Source: Candidatus Nitrospira nitrosa
Lineage (GTDB): Bacteria > Nitrospirota > Nitrospiria > Nitrospirales > Nitrospiraceae
Reading direction: 5' to 3'
NCBI RefSeq assembly: GCF_001458735.1
Contig: NZ_CZQA01000009.1
Span: 124,001-188,000 of the forward strand
Length of the DNA stretch: 64,000 nt
Below are positions 1 to 9,535 of this stretch, one piece after another. The position numbers were made by a program, and so were the translations under genes. Below the pieces are notes generated by a model that searched no databases, had not been told where the DNA came from, and saw only the letters and a list, made by a program, of their open reading frames with translations. Position 1 is the stretch's first letter; every line of letters starts with the position of its first letter.

Positions 1-1097
1 CAGCGATCCGGTCGGCCCGCTGCCACATGCAGCCAACCCAGCGTACGTTCAATGACTTGTGCGGGACCGCGAAGTGCAAAGAGGACGAGAAGTGTGCTGG
101 CACCGACCCATTTATTGCCCAACAGCAACACGATCAGATCCTGACCGATTACGGCCAAAATGACGAATGCCAGTGTGGCGAAAAACGTCAAGGACGAGAG
201 TGCCGTTGCCCAAGCTCGTCTCAGCTCCTCCACATTGTCTCTCAACCTGCTGAGAGTTGCGACGGCAACGGAATGCAGTGGAAGGGTCACGACAGTCAGA
301 GCATTCTCATATACCGTCGCGGCGTTATGATACAAACCCAGTTCTCGTGCTCCGACTGTATAACCAAGACCGACGCGGTCCGCCGCTTTCGCCAAATAGT
401 CCGTGGTTGTGAACCCGGTAATGTTGAGGCCGAACTTCACCGTCTCTTTGACTCCCTTTGAGAGCACCGGCCATCCAGGAAGCCACCGACAGGTGGACCA
501 GATCAGGATGAGCATCACGCAAGCGGTGACGAGCGGCCGAAGAACGAGTGCCCAATAGCCACTGCCGGAGAGGCCCATTCCGATCGCTACGGCTGCCCCA
601 AGAATGTTGGCTGCCACTTCGATCAACGCGACCTTTTGAAACATCAACTGTCTGCGAAGTAATGCCGCATGCTGACAAGAGAGCGCGGTGATAACAAACG
701 TCAGGCCCCAGAACTGAGCAATTCTTATCAATCGTTCTTCGTGATAGAACTCGCCGATCAGCGGAGCTGCAGCTAGTACCACAGCGGTAAACAAGGCGCC
801 TAGTCCCGTCGTCAACCAGAACAAGGTGCTCAATTCTTCCTGGGTAATCTGAGGTCTTTGTACCGCAGCATCCCTTGTTCCCAGGTCCATCAATACATTG
901 GCGAATCCCGTCAGAGCGGATACCATCGCAACGAGTCCAAAATCTTCTGGTACGAGAAGACGAGCCAAACATATCGTGGTTCCTATCTGCACGGCCGTGT
1001 TCGTAGCCTGTGCCAGGATGGAAATTGCCCCACTGTGTAATGATTTCTTGGAAAACTCGCTCTTCTCCAGCTTCTCTTCCTGTAGGTGCGCCGACAA
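1..1097 (-). CDS. Wzx-type polysaccharide flippase (partial, C-terminus beyond window)
   Basis: An open minus-strand frame continues off the left edge, about 366 residues visible. It is strongly hydrophobic with many predicted membrane segments. The N-terminal stretch containing LARLLVPEDFGLVAM is typical of the Wzx/MOP oligosaccharide flippase family, which moves lipid-linked sugar repeat units across the inner membrane. No ATG fits: a TGA lies in frame just upstream of an AGT-ATC run. I chose a TTG at 1097, which has GAGG about six bases upstream; a TTG at 1103 is also possible. It is the last visible gene of the exopolysaccharide cluster, which fits export of the repeat unit made by its neighbours. 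The family is clear; the exact start is uncertain. Confidence 0.85.
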   Translation of the reverse strand, partial: MSAHLQEEKLEKSEFSKKSLHSGAISILAQATNTAVQIGTTICLARLLVPEDFGLVAMVSALTGFANVLMDLGTRDAAVQRPQITQEELSTLFWLTTGLGALFTAVVLAAAPLIGEFYHEERLIRIAQFWGLTFVITALSCQHAALLRRQLMFQKVALIEVAANILGAAVAIGMGLSGSGYWALVLRPLVTACVMLILIWSTCRWLPGWPVLSKGVKETVKFGLNITGFTTTDYLAKAADRVGLGYTVGARELGLYHNAATVYENALTVVTLPLHSVAVATLSRLRDNVEELRRAWATALSSLTFFATLAFVILAVIGQDLIVLLLGNKWVGASTLLVLFALRGPAQVIERTLGWLHVAAGRPDR

Positions 1098-1204
1098 ATC
1101 CAACCTCGCGGGGGAGATACTTTCTCCGCGTCATGAGTACCGTGACTGAACCGACAAAAGCGGGACTACACACCCGCCAACATCAAGATGTATCGTTGAA
1201 AGAC

Positions 1205-2311
1205 TTAGGTGTTGCTTCCGTTACAGTCGTGAGTGGAGTGACAGCTCAATGCTCCGGTCGACCTGGCTGTGGGTACCTGAGTTGGTTCCCGTTCGAGCCA
1301 GATCTCCCGCCACCATGAATAAATACTCCTTGGGCAGTACATTCTGCAGTCGCTATATCGCGATCCGCACCACACGTCTTCAAGAATGACGGCCGGAGTT
1401 TTCATGTTAATCAGCATTCCTGTTTTTTCATCAACAAATCGGGACAGTCGTGTTTTAACACGGTACATCCCATCGCAAAACGGAACCATATCCCTGTCCC
1501 ACATCAACCCTCGATTTCTGGCATCCGTATCCAATGTCGCCAGGATCTCCTTGTAGGACTTCACCCGAACCAGTTCACCTGGTTGGAGATTTAGGATCTT
1601 GGTTGGAGTGGGTTGACCGGCCTGAATGGTTCCGGATCTTCGAGGCCATGGGATGCCCCCCCACAACTTCTGCACAACGTCATAGAGCCAGCTAAGGAGT
1701 GGGCCAAGACCGATTCCGGCCTGCACAAGGCTTGCATACGTTGCAAAGAGTCCTCCTCGTAACATCTGCAGAAGATCAACATTTCCCGACCGATAGTCTT
1801 CTATATACTGTCTTGTGTCCCACCAGGGTAATGCCTCGCCGTAATATGGAACTTGGGTGGCTTGACACTGGTACCTGATTGCGGTGTCTGCATCCATCAA
1901 ATCTTTTCGGGTCCCCCTCCAGACATTCTCTTCGGTGCAGTCTCCATGCTCGCAATTTCCATGTGTTTTGCCGGCTATAGTGGAGTTTCGGGAAGTCGCC
2001 GAATGGTTCTCTTCTACAGGCTTTAACCACGCAGTCTTCCAAAAGATCAGACAAGCCGCTTGACAACCTCCGTACGCTTCTCCATCACAACGCAACTCAA
2101 GGTGAATGGCATCAGTCACGCGAAGACTTCTGATAGGATTCACCGTGTCACATGTCTTGTGGGCACTCTTGTACACCTTGAACCGTTTTCCGCAATATTT
2201 GAACATTTGGGGCATAAAGGGCACGTGCTCGAGTTGTCCCTGGCTGTCTAGAGTCCCCAAGATTTCTTCCTTGCTTCTGACCTCGACCCAATCTCCGGCT
2301 TTCAATCGCAT
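1205..2311 (-). CDS. Hypothetical protein with an internal duplication, in polysaccharide cluster
   Basis: The 368-residue protein contains the same module twice. Residues 1-100 begin with a GDWVEVRSKEEILGTLD block, and residues about 240-345 with a GELVRVKSYKEILATLD block. Each is followed by a PF-x-M/D-M segment, a K/R-rich strand and conserved cysteines (YCG, RCDGxxxGGCQxxC in copy 1; WCGSRYSDCRMYCPR in copy 2). Both end in an aromatic W-R/K-x-x-WL element. A linker of about 100 residues separates them and holds a hydrophobic segment near residues 185-210. I recall similar proteins of unknown function beside polysaccharide genes in other bacteria. No catalytic function can be assigned. The paired cysteines suggest metal binding or disulfides, as inference only. 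Confidence 0.75.
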   Translation of the reverse strand: MRLKAGDWVEVRSKEEILGTLDSQGQLEHVPFMPQMFKYCGKRFKVYKSAHKTCDTVNPIRSLRVTDAIHLELRCDGEAYGGCQAACLIFWKTAWLKPVEENHSATSRNSTIAGKTHGNCEHGDCTEENVWRGTRKDLMDADTAIRYQCQATQVPYYGEALPWWDTRQYIEDYRSGNVDLLQMLRGGLFATYASLVQAGIGLGPLLSWLYDVVQKLWGGIPWPRRSGTIQAGQPTPTKILNLQPGELVRVKSYKEILATLDTDARNRGLMWDRDMVPFCDGMYRVKTRLSRFVDEKTGMLINMKTPAVILEDVWCGSRYSDCRMYCPRSIYSWWREIWLEREPTQVPTARSTGALSCHSTHDCNGSNT

Positions 2312-2370
2312 CGCCTATTTGTCCCTTGATGGATTTATGAAACAGTTCTAGACCTGCGGCGCTTCCTCCC

Positions 2371-3591
2371 TCACCTTGAAGATCTTCCTGGGTGAGAGGA
2401 AATCACACTCGCCAGCTCTGGCATAGGGAGGGAACATTGCTTCGACCAATAACGACCCCTGACGGCTTGGAGCTGTGCCTGACGATCGTTGAGGCGCGGT
2501 GATACAGAGAGACCGGCAAGTTCAAGTATCGTCTGCCACCGATAGAGCCAGTCATGGCGACTCACCGAATGGAAGACGTTTCGGGCGCTAATCTCATGCT
2601 GTAATCGTGGGTTCGCCAGAAGCTCACGGATGATGTCGGCAATGTCTGATCCATCTGTCCGCACTGAAACCACGGCTTGCGGCCAATCAAATAGAGCATG
2701 AAATGTGTCACCCTCGGGAGCCTGACCCAGCAATACAGCACCAGCTGCCGCTCCTTCGTAATAGCGCATCCCCACTTCCATCTGGCCCTTTGTTTCGTGA
2801 AAATCGAGGATTTTCCCGGGGGCGACCATGAAAAATTTGCTGCGCTTGAGCATGTTGGCAAACATTGTGCGATGTTGCGCGACATCCTGCATAATGAGGT
2901 TGCCGCCTTCGGTGAATGTGTCGTGTAGATAAAACAGCCCATCCTCTTTGGCCAGTTCCAATAAACCAGAATGGATCTTCGGCAATCGTTTCCCAACGCT
3001 CAGCACATCGATCACCCTGTCTGGAAACGGCGTAAATCGGAGGGTATCAACCGCGCGAGGCACAACGTGACAGGGACGATCCAAGAGACGGGTGAGTGCG
3101 TCAGCCGTGCTTTTGTAGGGGACGAGAATGTGATCAAAGTGATTCAGCGCGTTGAGCCAATAGCGAGAAGCAGGGAGATCTGCCGTATAGACTTCATCAA
3201 GCCAGCAGACCGCAGTTCGGCATCGATCTCTCCATCCCTGCACAGCGTTGAGATACAGTAGTTCGTACCACTGCTGGCAAAGGACGACGAGCAAGTCATA
3301 ATCTTGGCGGAGCGTAACGGGCTGCAGCCCCGGGTTGACATAGATCAGCTGTCTTGAAATATCTCGCCACAGAAACTGCCGAAGCCACTTCTCCCGGCCT
3401 GGCCACGACGCACTGGCTTCGAGGCATAACAGATCTACGTCATCGATTTCGGTGAAGACATCTTGAGCTTCAAACAAGCCTCCGCGAAACGCGGGCGAAG
3501 AAAACCGTCGCCAAGTCGGCATCAAGACGCGCGTCGTCAAACCGGTGCTTGTCGACTGTTCCTTATGTTCTCTCCCCTCTGCGGACTTCAT
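2371..3591 (-). CDS. Glycosyltransferase, family 1-like (GT-B)
   Basis: This 406-residue protein has a weak N-terminal domain and a C-terminal nucleotide-sugar-binding domain of the Glyco_trans_1_2 type. The segment EGAAAGAVLLGQAPEGDTF near residue 280 is the usual conserved Glu/Gly-rich signature of retaining GT-B enzymes, and FDWPQAVVSV follows as in this family. It probably adds a sugar to the growing repeat unit on the cytoplasmic face. It is the only clear glycosyltransferase in the visible part of the cluster, so others must lie beyond the left edge or elsewhere. The start at 3591 gives a low-complexity N-terminus; a Met at residue 24 (MPTWRRFSS) is an alternative. About 230 bases separate it from the LmbE gene upstream. 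Confidence 0.8.
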   Translation of the reverse strand: MKSAEGREHKEQSTSTGLTTRVLMPTWRRFSSPAFRGGLFEAQDVFTEIDDVDLLCLEASASWPGREKWLRQFLWRDISRQLIYVNPGLQPVTLRQDYDLLVVLCQQWYELLYLNAVQGWRDRCRTAVCWLDEVYTADLPASRYWLNALNHFDHILVPYKSTADALTRLLDRPCHVVPRAVDTLRFTPFPDRVIDVLSVGKRLPKIHSGLLELAKEDGLFYLHDTFTEGGNLIMQDVAQHRTMFANMLKRSKFFMVAPGKILDFHETKGQMEVGMRYYEGAAAGAVLLGQAPEGDTFHALFDWPQAVVSVRTDGSDIADIIRELLANPRLQHEISARNVFHSVSRHDWLYRWQTILELAGLSVSPRLNDRQAQLQAVRGRYWSKQCSLPMPELASVISSHPGRSSR

Positions 3592-3820
3592 TCGTCTGAC
3601 CCTATGCTGTCTTTAGTGCCGTCTATCTTCCCGGTTCAACTAGGAAACGACTGGAGCGCATCTTTATGTGGCTCGATTGTCCTGAACCCGCTTTGCAAAC
3701 GGTTTGGGCTATGTGTTTGATTGAAGCCGTGCATTTGTATTTTTAGGTCGATCGAGTGGAGGTCGCTTCAAGAGGGAAGGGGTGATCTAGAATAACCGTA
3801 CCGACCTAGTTGTCTTGGCA

Positions 3821-4495
3821 TCAGCCGGCTAAAATCACTTTCCTGGCGTAGAAAGCCTCAGCATGTTTTTCAGACGAGTTAGCTTCGACCCCACGTAGGC
3901 GCATCAGCGAGAAAAACGTGTCCTCAGAAAACCAAGGCCGAATCTGTTGGGTAGCGAATACGCGCATGAGCACCGCAACTTTCTCCTGCGCATAGTTGGT
4001 CGTCAGTGGAACGTAGAAATTTGGCCGACCCAAATCCCCATCGTACTTGGGAACTTCATATTCCAGAATCTGGTGTTTTCGAAAAGTGTTCCAGGTTAGC
4101 TCACTGATAATGCGATGGTCTTGATGTAAGTCCTCGCGATAGTGTGTGAAAATCAGATCCGGAGAAACGGTTGCTTTTAAATCCTCAAAGCATTTCTTGA
4201 TGGTTTCGCCGTGATAAGGAAAAAAACTTTCTTTATATGTTTTTGTGATAATACGAATGGTGCCTGCATTGTGGAGCAGAGTACGGGCGCTCTTCAGTGC
4301 TTCCTGCTTTCGTGGTCCGCGCGCACTGAAGACGACCCACACCACCGTGCTCTCAGGATGATCTTGCAGCAGTCTCAGCAGCGTGCCTCCACAGCCAATC
4401 TCAATATCGTCGGAATGAGCGCCGAGACATAGCACCGTCAGTTGCTTATGACGGATCTTGATCAAACCGAGAGATGACTTAGCTTGGGATTTCAC
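3821..4495 (-). CDS. PIG-L/LmbE family N-deacetylase
   Basis: This 224-residue LmbE-like protein has the zinc-binding signature AHSDDIEIGCGG (H-x-D-D) near residue 27 and the second metal motif HYREDLHQDH near residue 118. PIG-L/LmbE enzymes remove N-acetyl groups from sugars such as GlcNAc, so it probably deacetylates an amino sugar in the polymer or its precursor. Its start is three bases after the stop of the nucleotidyltransferase gene, so the two are probably co-translated. The substrate cannot be told from sequence. Confidence 0.88.
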   Translation of the reverse strand: MKSQAKSSLGLIKIRHKQLTVLCLGAHSDDIEIGCGGTLLRLLQDHPESTVVWVVFSARGPRKQEALKSARTLLHNAGTIRIITKTYKESFFPYHGETIKKCFEDLKATVSPDLIFTHYREDLHQDHRIISELTWNTFRKHQILEYEVPKYDGDLGRPNFYVPLTTNYAQEKVAVLMRVFATQQIRPWFSEDTFFSLMRLRGVEANSSEKHAEAFYARKVILAG

Positions 4496-4498
4496 CGG

Positions 4499-5326
4499 TC
4501 ACCTAGTTGTACGCTGACATTCCAACTCTTGCTCTTGCAAGCGGTGTTGGGGATGTTTCCACAGTTCCCAGGGCGCTTCTCCACGCGCATACATCTCATC
4601 CAGGCGTTGTTTGTCCTTGAACGTATCCATACACTCCCAATATCCATCGTGCCGATAGCCGATCAGTTGGTTCTCCTTGATGAGTCGTTGGAATGGCTCA
4701 ACGACGAGTTCTTCTCCAGGCTGGATGTAGCGGAAGATATCCTTCTTAAAAATGAAGTAGCCGCCGTTTACCTTCATGGTGCCGCGGTTCATGCACTCAA
4801 TCTTGTCCACGTGATCATCGTGCCTCAACGAGATGACATGATAGCTGAGTGGTGGAGTGATACAGATGCAACTGGCTATCTTGTCGTGGGCGCGGAAATG
4901 CTCAATATAGGATGCGAGTGGTAAGTCCGTGAGGCCGTCGCTGTAGTTGGCAAGAAACATGTCCTCGCCTTCCAGATACTTTTCCACGGCCTTTAAGCGC
5001 TGCCCGATGTTCGAAATGACTCCGGTATCGGCAAAAGTAATATTCCAGTCTTGTATGTCTGAACTGACCAAATCGACATGCCTACCGCCTTGCGAAAGCG
5101 TAAAATCGTTCGACTGGCATTCATCGTACTGCAAGAAGTAGCGTTTCACGACATCCGCCCCGTGTCCCAGGCAAAGAATGAAGTCCTTATGTCCGAAGTA
5201 TGCGTAGTACTTCATCACGTGCCACATGATGGGACGATACCCGATTGGAACCATCGGCTTAGGAATGGATTCTGAATATTCCCGTAGCCGCATACCCAAG
5301 CCTCCGCAAAACAATACAACTTTCAT
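4499..5326 (-). CDS. Sugar-1-phosphate nucleotidyltransferase, RfbF-like
   Basis: This 275-residue nucleotidyltransferase starts with KVVLFCGGLGMRLREYSESIPKPMVPIG, the G-x-G-x-R...PK-P motif that binds nucleotide and sugar phosphate. The closest fit is the glucose-1-phosphate cytidylyltransferase (RfbF) group, judged by YYAYFGHKDFILCLGHGAD and the C-terminal GYWECMDTFKDKQRL. It would activate a sugar as an NDP-sugar. The start at 5326 was chosen because GAGG lies six bases upstream and the catalytic motif begins at once; a longer frame reaches 5452 but overlaps the upstream gene and adds no conserved sequence. No CDP-glucose 4,6-dehydratase is recognisable nearby, so cytidylyl specificity is not certain. 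Confidence 0.85.
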   Translation of the reverse strand: MKVVLFCGGLGMRLREYSESIPKPMVPIGYRPIMWHVMKYYAYFGHKDFILCLGHGADVVKRYFLQYDECQSNDFTLSQGGRHVDLVSSDIQDWNITFADTGVISNIGQRLKAVEKYLEGEDMFLANYSDGLTDLPLASYIEHFRAHDKIASCICITPPLSYHVISLRHDDHVDKIECMNRGTMKVNGGYFIFKKDIFRYIQPGEELVVEPFQRLIKENQLIGYRHDGYWECMDTFKDKQRLDEMYARGEAPWELWKHPQHRLQEQELECQRTTR

Positions 5327-5373
5327 GTGTGCCTCACGTGTGGGATAACCAGGTGTCAGAGGTTGGCCATGCC

Positions 5374-6681
5374 TCACCCCAAGCGGTCCAGTACTTTTTG
5401 CGCGGCATGTTCTCCGCTCATGAAGGATTCGTCCGTCCAGATATACGCCCAATCACCGTAGCGCCCACAGTATGCGATTCCCATGTCGTCTAAGTAGCCA
5501 TGAATGAGCTTGAGTGCGGGTGCACGTTCCAAATCGAAAATGACATTCCCGTAAGGCACAAGCATCGAATGTTTGAAGAGAATGGTGTCTTCCTCTCGAA
5601 GGATCCCACAGCGTTTCAGGTCATTGATCACCGGTTCAATACACGCATCCGGTGTTCGATCGAGCGGACGATATTTGGCAGAATAGTAACACTCCGCTTG
5701 AAGACTTCCGCACCCTGGCGGTACGTTATGTCGTGACTGTAAATGTGGAGTGCTTAATCGAGTGAAGAAATAGTCACGGTCATAGAAGTAGGTCCAATGA
5801 GCATCGATGAGATCTGCTCGATCGACTCCTATGCTTACGATGACAACCGTGCTGCAAGAGAGCTTGTGAGACGCTTCAAGCACGTCGGTAGGTACACCGG
5901 CGATCATCCTGATCAAATCAGGAAGTGGCACGGATGAGACCAGATGGTCGTAGGACGCGACCTTTCCATTCTTGAACCGAAGTTCTTTTCTGGCGGGATG
6001 AATCTCCAGCAACTCATGATCCGTTTGAAGATCTGCCTGCTTCAAGAACATCTGAAGATACGAGACAAAGCCTCCGTGTGACGGATAGCGAAATTGGTCG
6101 ATGTAATGGACGTCAGGGGTTGACGGTGAGAGGGCGCCACGCAACACTTCTTCGATGTTGGCCCGATACAAACGCGGGCCGACCCAGTCGGTACTCATAT
6201 TGTCAGCCGTTGTCGTGTGATACTTGACCGTGTACTCCATGGGAAACGTTTCGGCGAATGTCTTGCCAAAACTTGCATGAAGCCAGTCTCGATAGTTCTT
6301 AATTTCGCCGTACTCATGGTGCTGCGCGTGGATAAAATCCTTCAAGATGTTGATGGTCAGGTCCTGTGGAAGTCCGTAGAGATTGCACTGAGCTGGGTGC
6401 TTAATCCAATGTCCTTTCCAATGATTATTGACTTTGGTGCGCAGCCGCTCAAATTTCTGATCCACGCTGTCTGCCAGCAGTTTCTGCATTCGTTCGACTT
6501 TGGTGAAGGACACATGGGGGCCCTCATCTATCGTAAAGCCGTTCTCGAATGCGTAGGACGCCGTATGTCCACCATAGTGTGAACGTTTTTCATAGATCGT
6601 CGCACGATGGCCTTCACTATGGAACCGATGCGCTGCACCGAAACCGGCCATCCCGGATCCGAGAATCGCAATATTCTCCAC
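5374..6681 (-). CDS. FAD-dependent amine-oxidase/UDP-galactopyranose-mutase-like protein
   Basis: This 435-residue flavoprotein starts with a dinucleotide-binding motif, AILGSGMAGFGAAHRFHSEGH, with YEKRSHYGGHTAS just after, the GG doublet seen in amine oxidases and UGM-like enzymes. The C-terminal IAYCGRYGDWAYIWTDESF contains the conserved FAD-contacting region. UGM-like proteins convert pyranose to furanose NDP-sugars; others are general oxidoreductases. Among sugar-nucleotide genes a mutase or sugar oxidase role is plausible. It sits between the RfbF-like and epimerase genes on the same strand. Confidence 0.75.
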   Translation of the reverse strand: MENIAILGSGMAGFGAAHRFHSEGHRATIYEKRSHYGGHTASYAFENGFTIDEGPHVSFTKVERMQKLLADSVDQKFERLRTKVNNHWKGHWIKHPAQCNLYGLPQDLTINILKDFIHAQHHEYGEIKNYRDWLHASFGKTFAETFPMEYTVKYHTTTADNMSTDWVGPRLYRANIEEVLRGALSPSTPDVHYIDQFRYPSHGGFVSYLQMFLKQADLQTDHELLEIHPARKELRFKNGKVASYDHLVSSVPLPDLIRMIAGVPTDVLEASHKLSCSTVVIVSIGVDRADLIDAHWTYFYDRDYFFTRLSTPHLQSRHNVPPGCGSLQAECYYSAKYRPLDRTPDACIEPVINDLKRCGILREEDTILFKHSMLVPYGNVIFDLERAPALKLIHGYLDDMGIAYCGRYGDWAYIWTDESFMSGEHAAQKVLDRLG

Positions 6682-6692
6682 GATTGCTCCTC

Positions 6693-7625
6693 TTAGTTAC
6701 CCTGCGCCTGCCGTTCACGCCACCACTCGATGGTATGCGCGAGGCCTGCTTCCATGGAATATTGAGGTTGCCACTGTATTGCAGTGGTCAGGCGTTCGAT
6801 GTCTGCTACCACCATCGGCGCATCGTTCGCCCGACTTGGGATGGCACCGAGTCGAATCAAATCTTCTCGGCCCAGCGTGCGACCGATCGTGACAATCATG
6901 TCGCGTAACGGCACCGCTGTTCCAGAGCCGACATTAATCGGACCCTCGATCGTGCTATCGAGTACTGCCACAATGGCATCCGCAACATCCTGCACATGCA
7001 GATAATCCCGAATCTGCCTTCCATGCGAACAGCGGGCTTCTCGGCCTTGCAACACCGAGCGAATCACGGACGACACGAGCCGATCGGGATGTTCATTCGG
7101 CCCATAGAGGAAGAATATACGTGGCCACGCATAGCTCAGCCCATGCGTTCGACATAGTGCCTGTGCCATCAGATCCAGCGCATGTTTGCACGCGCCATAG
7201 GTCGTATTGGGAACAGTCGGTGTTCTCGTCTCATGGCAGTATCCATAACTCCAGTCATATTCATAACTGGACCCTGGCATCACAATGCGCTTCCCTCCTT
7301 CCCGCTGAAAGGACTTCAATAATTCCATGCTGGAACGGACCCAATCGAAATTCAATTCAGACGAAATCAGTTTTCCAGGGACGACATACCAAGCTGAATG
7401 GAGCAGATGTGTGGGTTGCACGTTCTCTAAGAGGCGTGCGCTGCAGGCATTGTCAAAGAGGTCAGCCTGATGCCAGATGACGGGCGTATCGGAGGCAGGC
7501 GCGGGTTTGGAAGACACGGCGTGCACCTCGTACCCCCGTTGAAGCAAGGGACGTACGGTGTGAGAACCGATGAATCCGGTCGCTCCTGTCACCAAGACTC
7601 GTTTCTGACTTGCCAATTCACCCAT
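6693..7625 (-). CDS. NAD-dependent epimerase/dehydratase (extended SDR)
   Basis: This 310-residue extended short-chain dehydrogenase has the NAD-binding motif VTGATGFIGSH at residues 12-22 and the catalytic Tyr-x-x-x-Lys as YGACK near residue 143. The family acts on nucleotide sugars as epimerases, dehydratases or reductases; the product cannot be fixed from the motifs. The gene overlaps the downstream end of the RmlC-like gene by eight bases, indicating translational coupling. With the RfbF-like and RmlC-like neighbours it may supply a deoxy or epimerised sugar. Confidence 0.85.
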   Translation of the reverse strand: MGELASQKRVLVTGATGFIGSHTVRPLLQRGYEVHAVSSKPAPASDTPVIWHQADLFDNACSARLLENVQPTHLLHSAWYVVPGKLISSELNFDWVRSSMELLKSFQREGGKRIVMPGSSYEYDWSYGYCHETRTPTVPNTTYGACKHALDLMAQALCRTHGLSYAWPRIFFLYGPNEHPDRLVSSVIRSVLQGREARCSHGRQIRDYLHVQDVADAIVAVLDSTIEGPINVGSGTAVPLRDMIVTIGRTLGREDLIRLGAIPSRANDAPMVVADIERLTTAIQWQPQYSMEAGLAHTIEWWRERQAQGN

Positions 7626-8169
7626 GTGCCTTGTGTGCCTCCTTTTGGTAATCAGCCCAGCTTTGATCTCCGCTGGAGACCGTGCTCACCGGTAAAGGCC
7701 ATATAATGCCAAAGGCGGGATCGTTGAATCTCACGCCTGTGGCCGATTCCTTGGCATAAAATTGTGAGGTCTGATAGACAAGGTCGGTCTCATCCTCCAA
7801 CGTTTGGTACCCATGTGCGAATCCTTCCGGCACATACAGCATACGAGCGTTCTCGGCCGTCAGCTCAGCCCCGATCCACTGTCCGTGGGTCGGAGATCCT
7901 TCACGCAGGTCAATGATAACGTCATACAGTGACCCTCTTGAGCAGTAGACAAGTTTGACCTCGCTGTTTGGATCGATCTGGAAATGCATGCCACGCACTG
8001 TGCCTTTTTTTGTATTGTGGCCGATATTGACTTGAACAACGGCTGGGTTCAGCCCATGTCGCGCAAATTCCTTGGTACACCAACGGCGTGAGAAAAACCC
8101 GCGCTCATCAGCGATTCTGTCTAGATCGATGAGGTAGGCGCCTTTGAGCTTGGTTTCGTGAAAGATCAT
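7618..8169 (-). CDS. dTDP-4-dehydrorhamnose 3,5-epimerase-like protein (RmlC family)
   Basis: This 183-residue cupin-fold protein of normal RmlC length keeps the signature parts: ERGFFSR near residue 22, VRGMHFQ near residue 58 with the catalytic His, and GFAHGYQTLED near residue 118. RmlC enzymes epimerise C3 and C5 of 4-keto sugar nucleotides. No rmlA, rmlB or rmlD partner is evident here, so the substrate may be a different 4-keto sugar. Its start overlaps the stop of the UDP-sugar dehydrogenase gene in an ATGA junction. Confidence 0.85.
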   Translation of the reverse strand: MIFHETKLKGAYLIDLDRIADERGFFSRRWCTKEFARHGLNPAVVQVNIGHNTKKGTVRGMHFQIDPNSEVKLVYCSRGSLYDVIIDLREGSPTHGQWIGAELTAENARMLYVPEGFAHGYQTLEDETDLVYQTSQFYAKESATGVRFNDPAFGIIWPLPVSTVSSGDQSWADYQKEAHKAHG

Positions 8170-9512
8170 GTTGTCTCCAATCCAATTCCTGCGTATCCTG
8201 GAATTGATGCTTTACTCAGCAGACGGCGTCCATCGACAAACAGAGGCCGTGGGGTGAGATGCTTGAGCAGATCCGGAACCTTGAGAAATTCCTCCCATCG
8301 GGTGACCAGCACAACCGCATCGGCTTGTGTCAATCCTTCAGCCAGTGTCTGGCTTAGTTCGAGTTCCTGAGGAGAAAACAGCTTGCGAGCCTCATCTGCG
8401 GCGACCGGATCATAACCTTTTACTCTCGCCCCTTCTCGCAACAACGCTCGTATGATCGGAATGGCAGGAGATTCCCGCATATCATTCGTGTCAGGTCGAA
8501 ATGACAGACCGAGGATGCTGATACGGACACCATGCAAGGAAGGAAACTGCTTCTTGAGAATACGAATGACCTGTTGCGGCTGCCGCTCATTAATCGTGAG
8601 CACGGCGTTCAGCAGATCCATCGGCACGTGATGCTTCTGTCCATGGGCCGCAAGCGCTTTCACGTCTTTGGGGAAACAACTGCCTCCAAATCCACACCCG
8701 GCGGCAAGAAATGATGAAACCGGCGGCTGAATACGTGTGTGATCGGGCAATTGAACGCTTAAATAGCGACTAACATGCACACCATGCATCACATCAACCA
8801 CATCGACATCTTTGATGGCAGCACAGAGATTGGCAATCTCATTGGAGAATGAGATGCAGGTTGCCAATAAGCTATTGGCCGCGTACTTGATCATTTCAGC
8901 CGTTTTGTTGTTGGTACGTAGCACTTCCACATCAGGGAACCCTTGGTACAAGGCGGCCTGCCGTTCAATCGTTCGTTGGTCTATGCCCCCCAGGACAATG
9001 CGGTCCGGATACATGAATTCGTTGACCGCCTCACCTTCTGTAAGAAACTCCGGGTTCATGCCCACTCCGAAGTCAGCACCAGCTTTTTTCCCGGACGCTT
9101 GCTCAAGAATCGGTAAGACCACGTCATCTGTTGTCCCTGGAACGACTGTGCTCTTCACGAGCACCACATGGTAGCCAGGTTTGGCCTTCAAGGCATAGCC
9201 AAGTTGCTTGGACACATTCTTGATGTATGTCAGGTCGATTTCATTTCCGTCGAAAGGTGTCCCTACGGCTATCATCGACAGGTCAGTCTGTTGAACGGCA
9301 TCGGCCAGATCAGTTGTGGCGCGCAGCCTGTCTCCGGCATGGCGTTTCAGTAAATCATCAAGGCCCCGTTCATAGATTGGGGCAGTTCCATTGTTGATCA
9401 AGTCAACCTTGTCCTGATCGATATCGACACACAGCACATGGTGGCCTTTTTCCGCGAAACAAGCCCCTGTCACAATTCCAACATAGCCCGTTCCGATGAT
9501 TGAGATCTTCAT
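8166..9512 (-). CDS. ugd: UDP-glucose/GDP-mannose dehydrogenase family, probable UDP-glucose 6-dehydrogenase
   Basis: This 448-residue enzyme begins KISIIGTGYVGIVTGACFAEKGH, the N-terminal NAD-binding signature. The catalytic cysteine lies in GFGGSCFPKDVKAL near residue 260. LNPEFL is replaced by MNPEFLTEGEA near residue 152. The enzyme oxidises UDP-glucose to UDP-glucuronate with two NAD+. The next gene in transcription order upstream encodes a UDP-glucuronate decarboxylase-like protein, so the pair probably makes UDP-xylose or a related sugar. Confidence 0.93.
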   Translation of the reverse strand: MKISIIGTGYVGIVTGACFAEKGHHVLCVDIDQDKVDLINNGTAPIYERGLDDLLKRHAGDRLRATTDLADAVQQTDLSMIAVGTPFDGNEIDLTYIKNVSKQLGYALKAKPGYHVVLVKSTVVPGTTDDVVLPILEQASGKKAGADFGVGMNPEFLTEGEAVNEFMYPDRIVLGGIDQRTIERQAALYQGFPDVEVLRTNNKTAEMIKYAANSLLATCISFSNEIANLCAAIKDVDVVDVMHGVHVSRYLSVQLPDHTRIQPPVSSFLAAGCGFGGSCFPKDVKALAAHGQKHHVPMDLLNAVLTINERQPQQVIRILKKQFPSLHGVRISILGLSFRPDTNDMRESPAIPIIRALLREGARVKGYDPVAADEARKLFSPQELELSQTLAEGLTQADAVVLVTRWEEFLKVPDLLKHLTPRPLFVDGRRLLSKASIPGYAGIGLETT

Positions 9513-9535
9513 GCCAATTTCTCCCGGATCTTCAA

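Noticed and set aside
325-1173. Long 282-codon minus-strand ORF overlapping the flippase
   Set aside because: Its product is Arg/Ser/Gly-rich with no domain, while another frame of the same strand gives a clear Wzx membrane protein.
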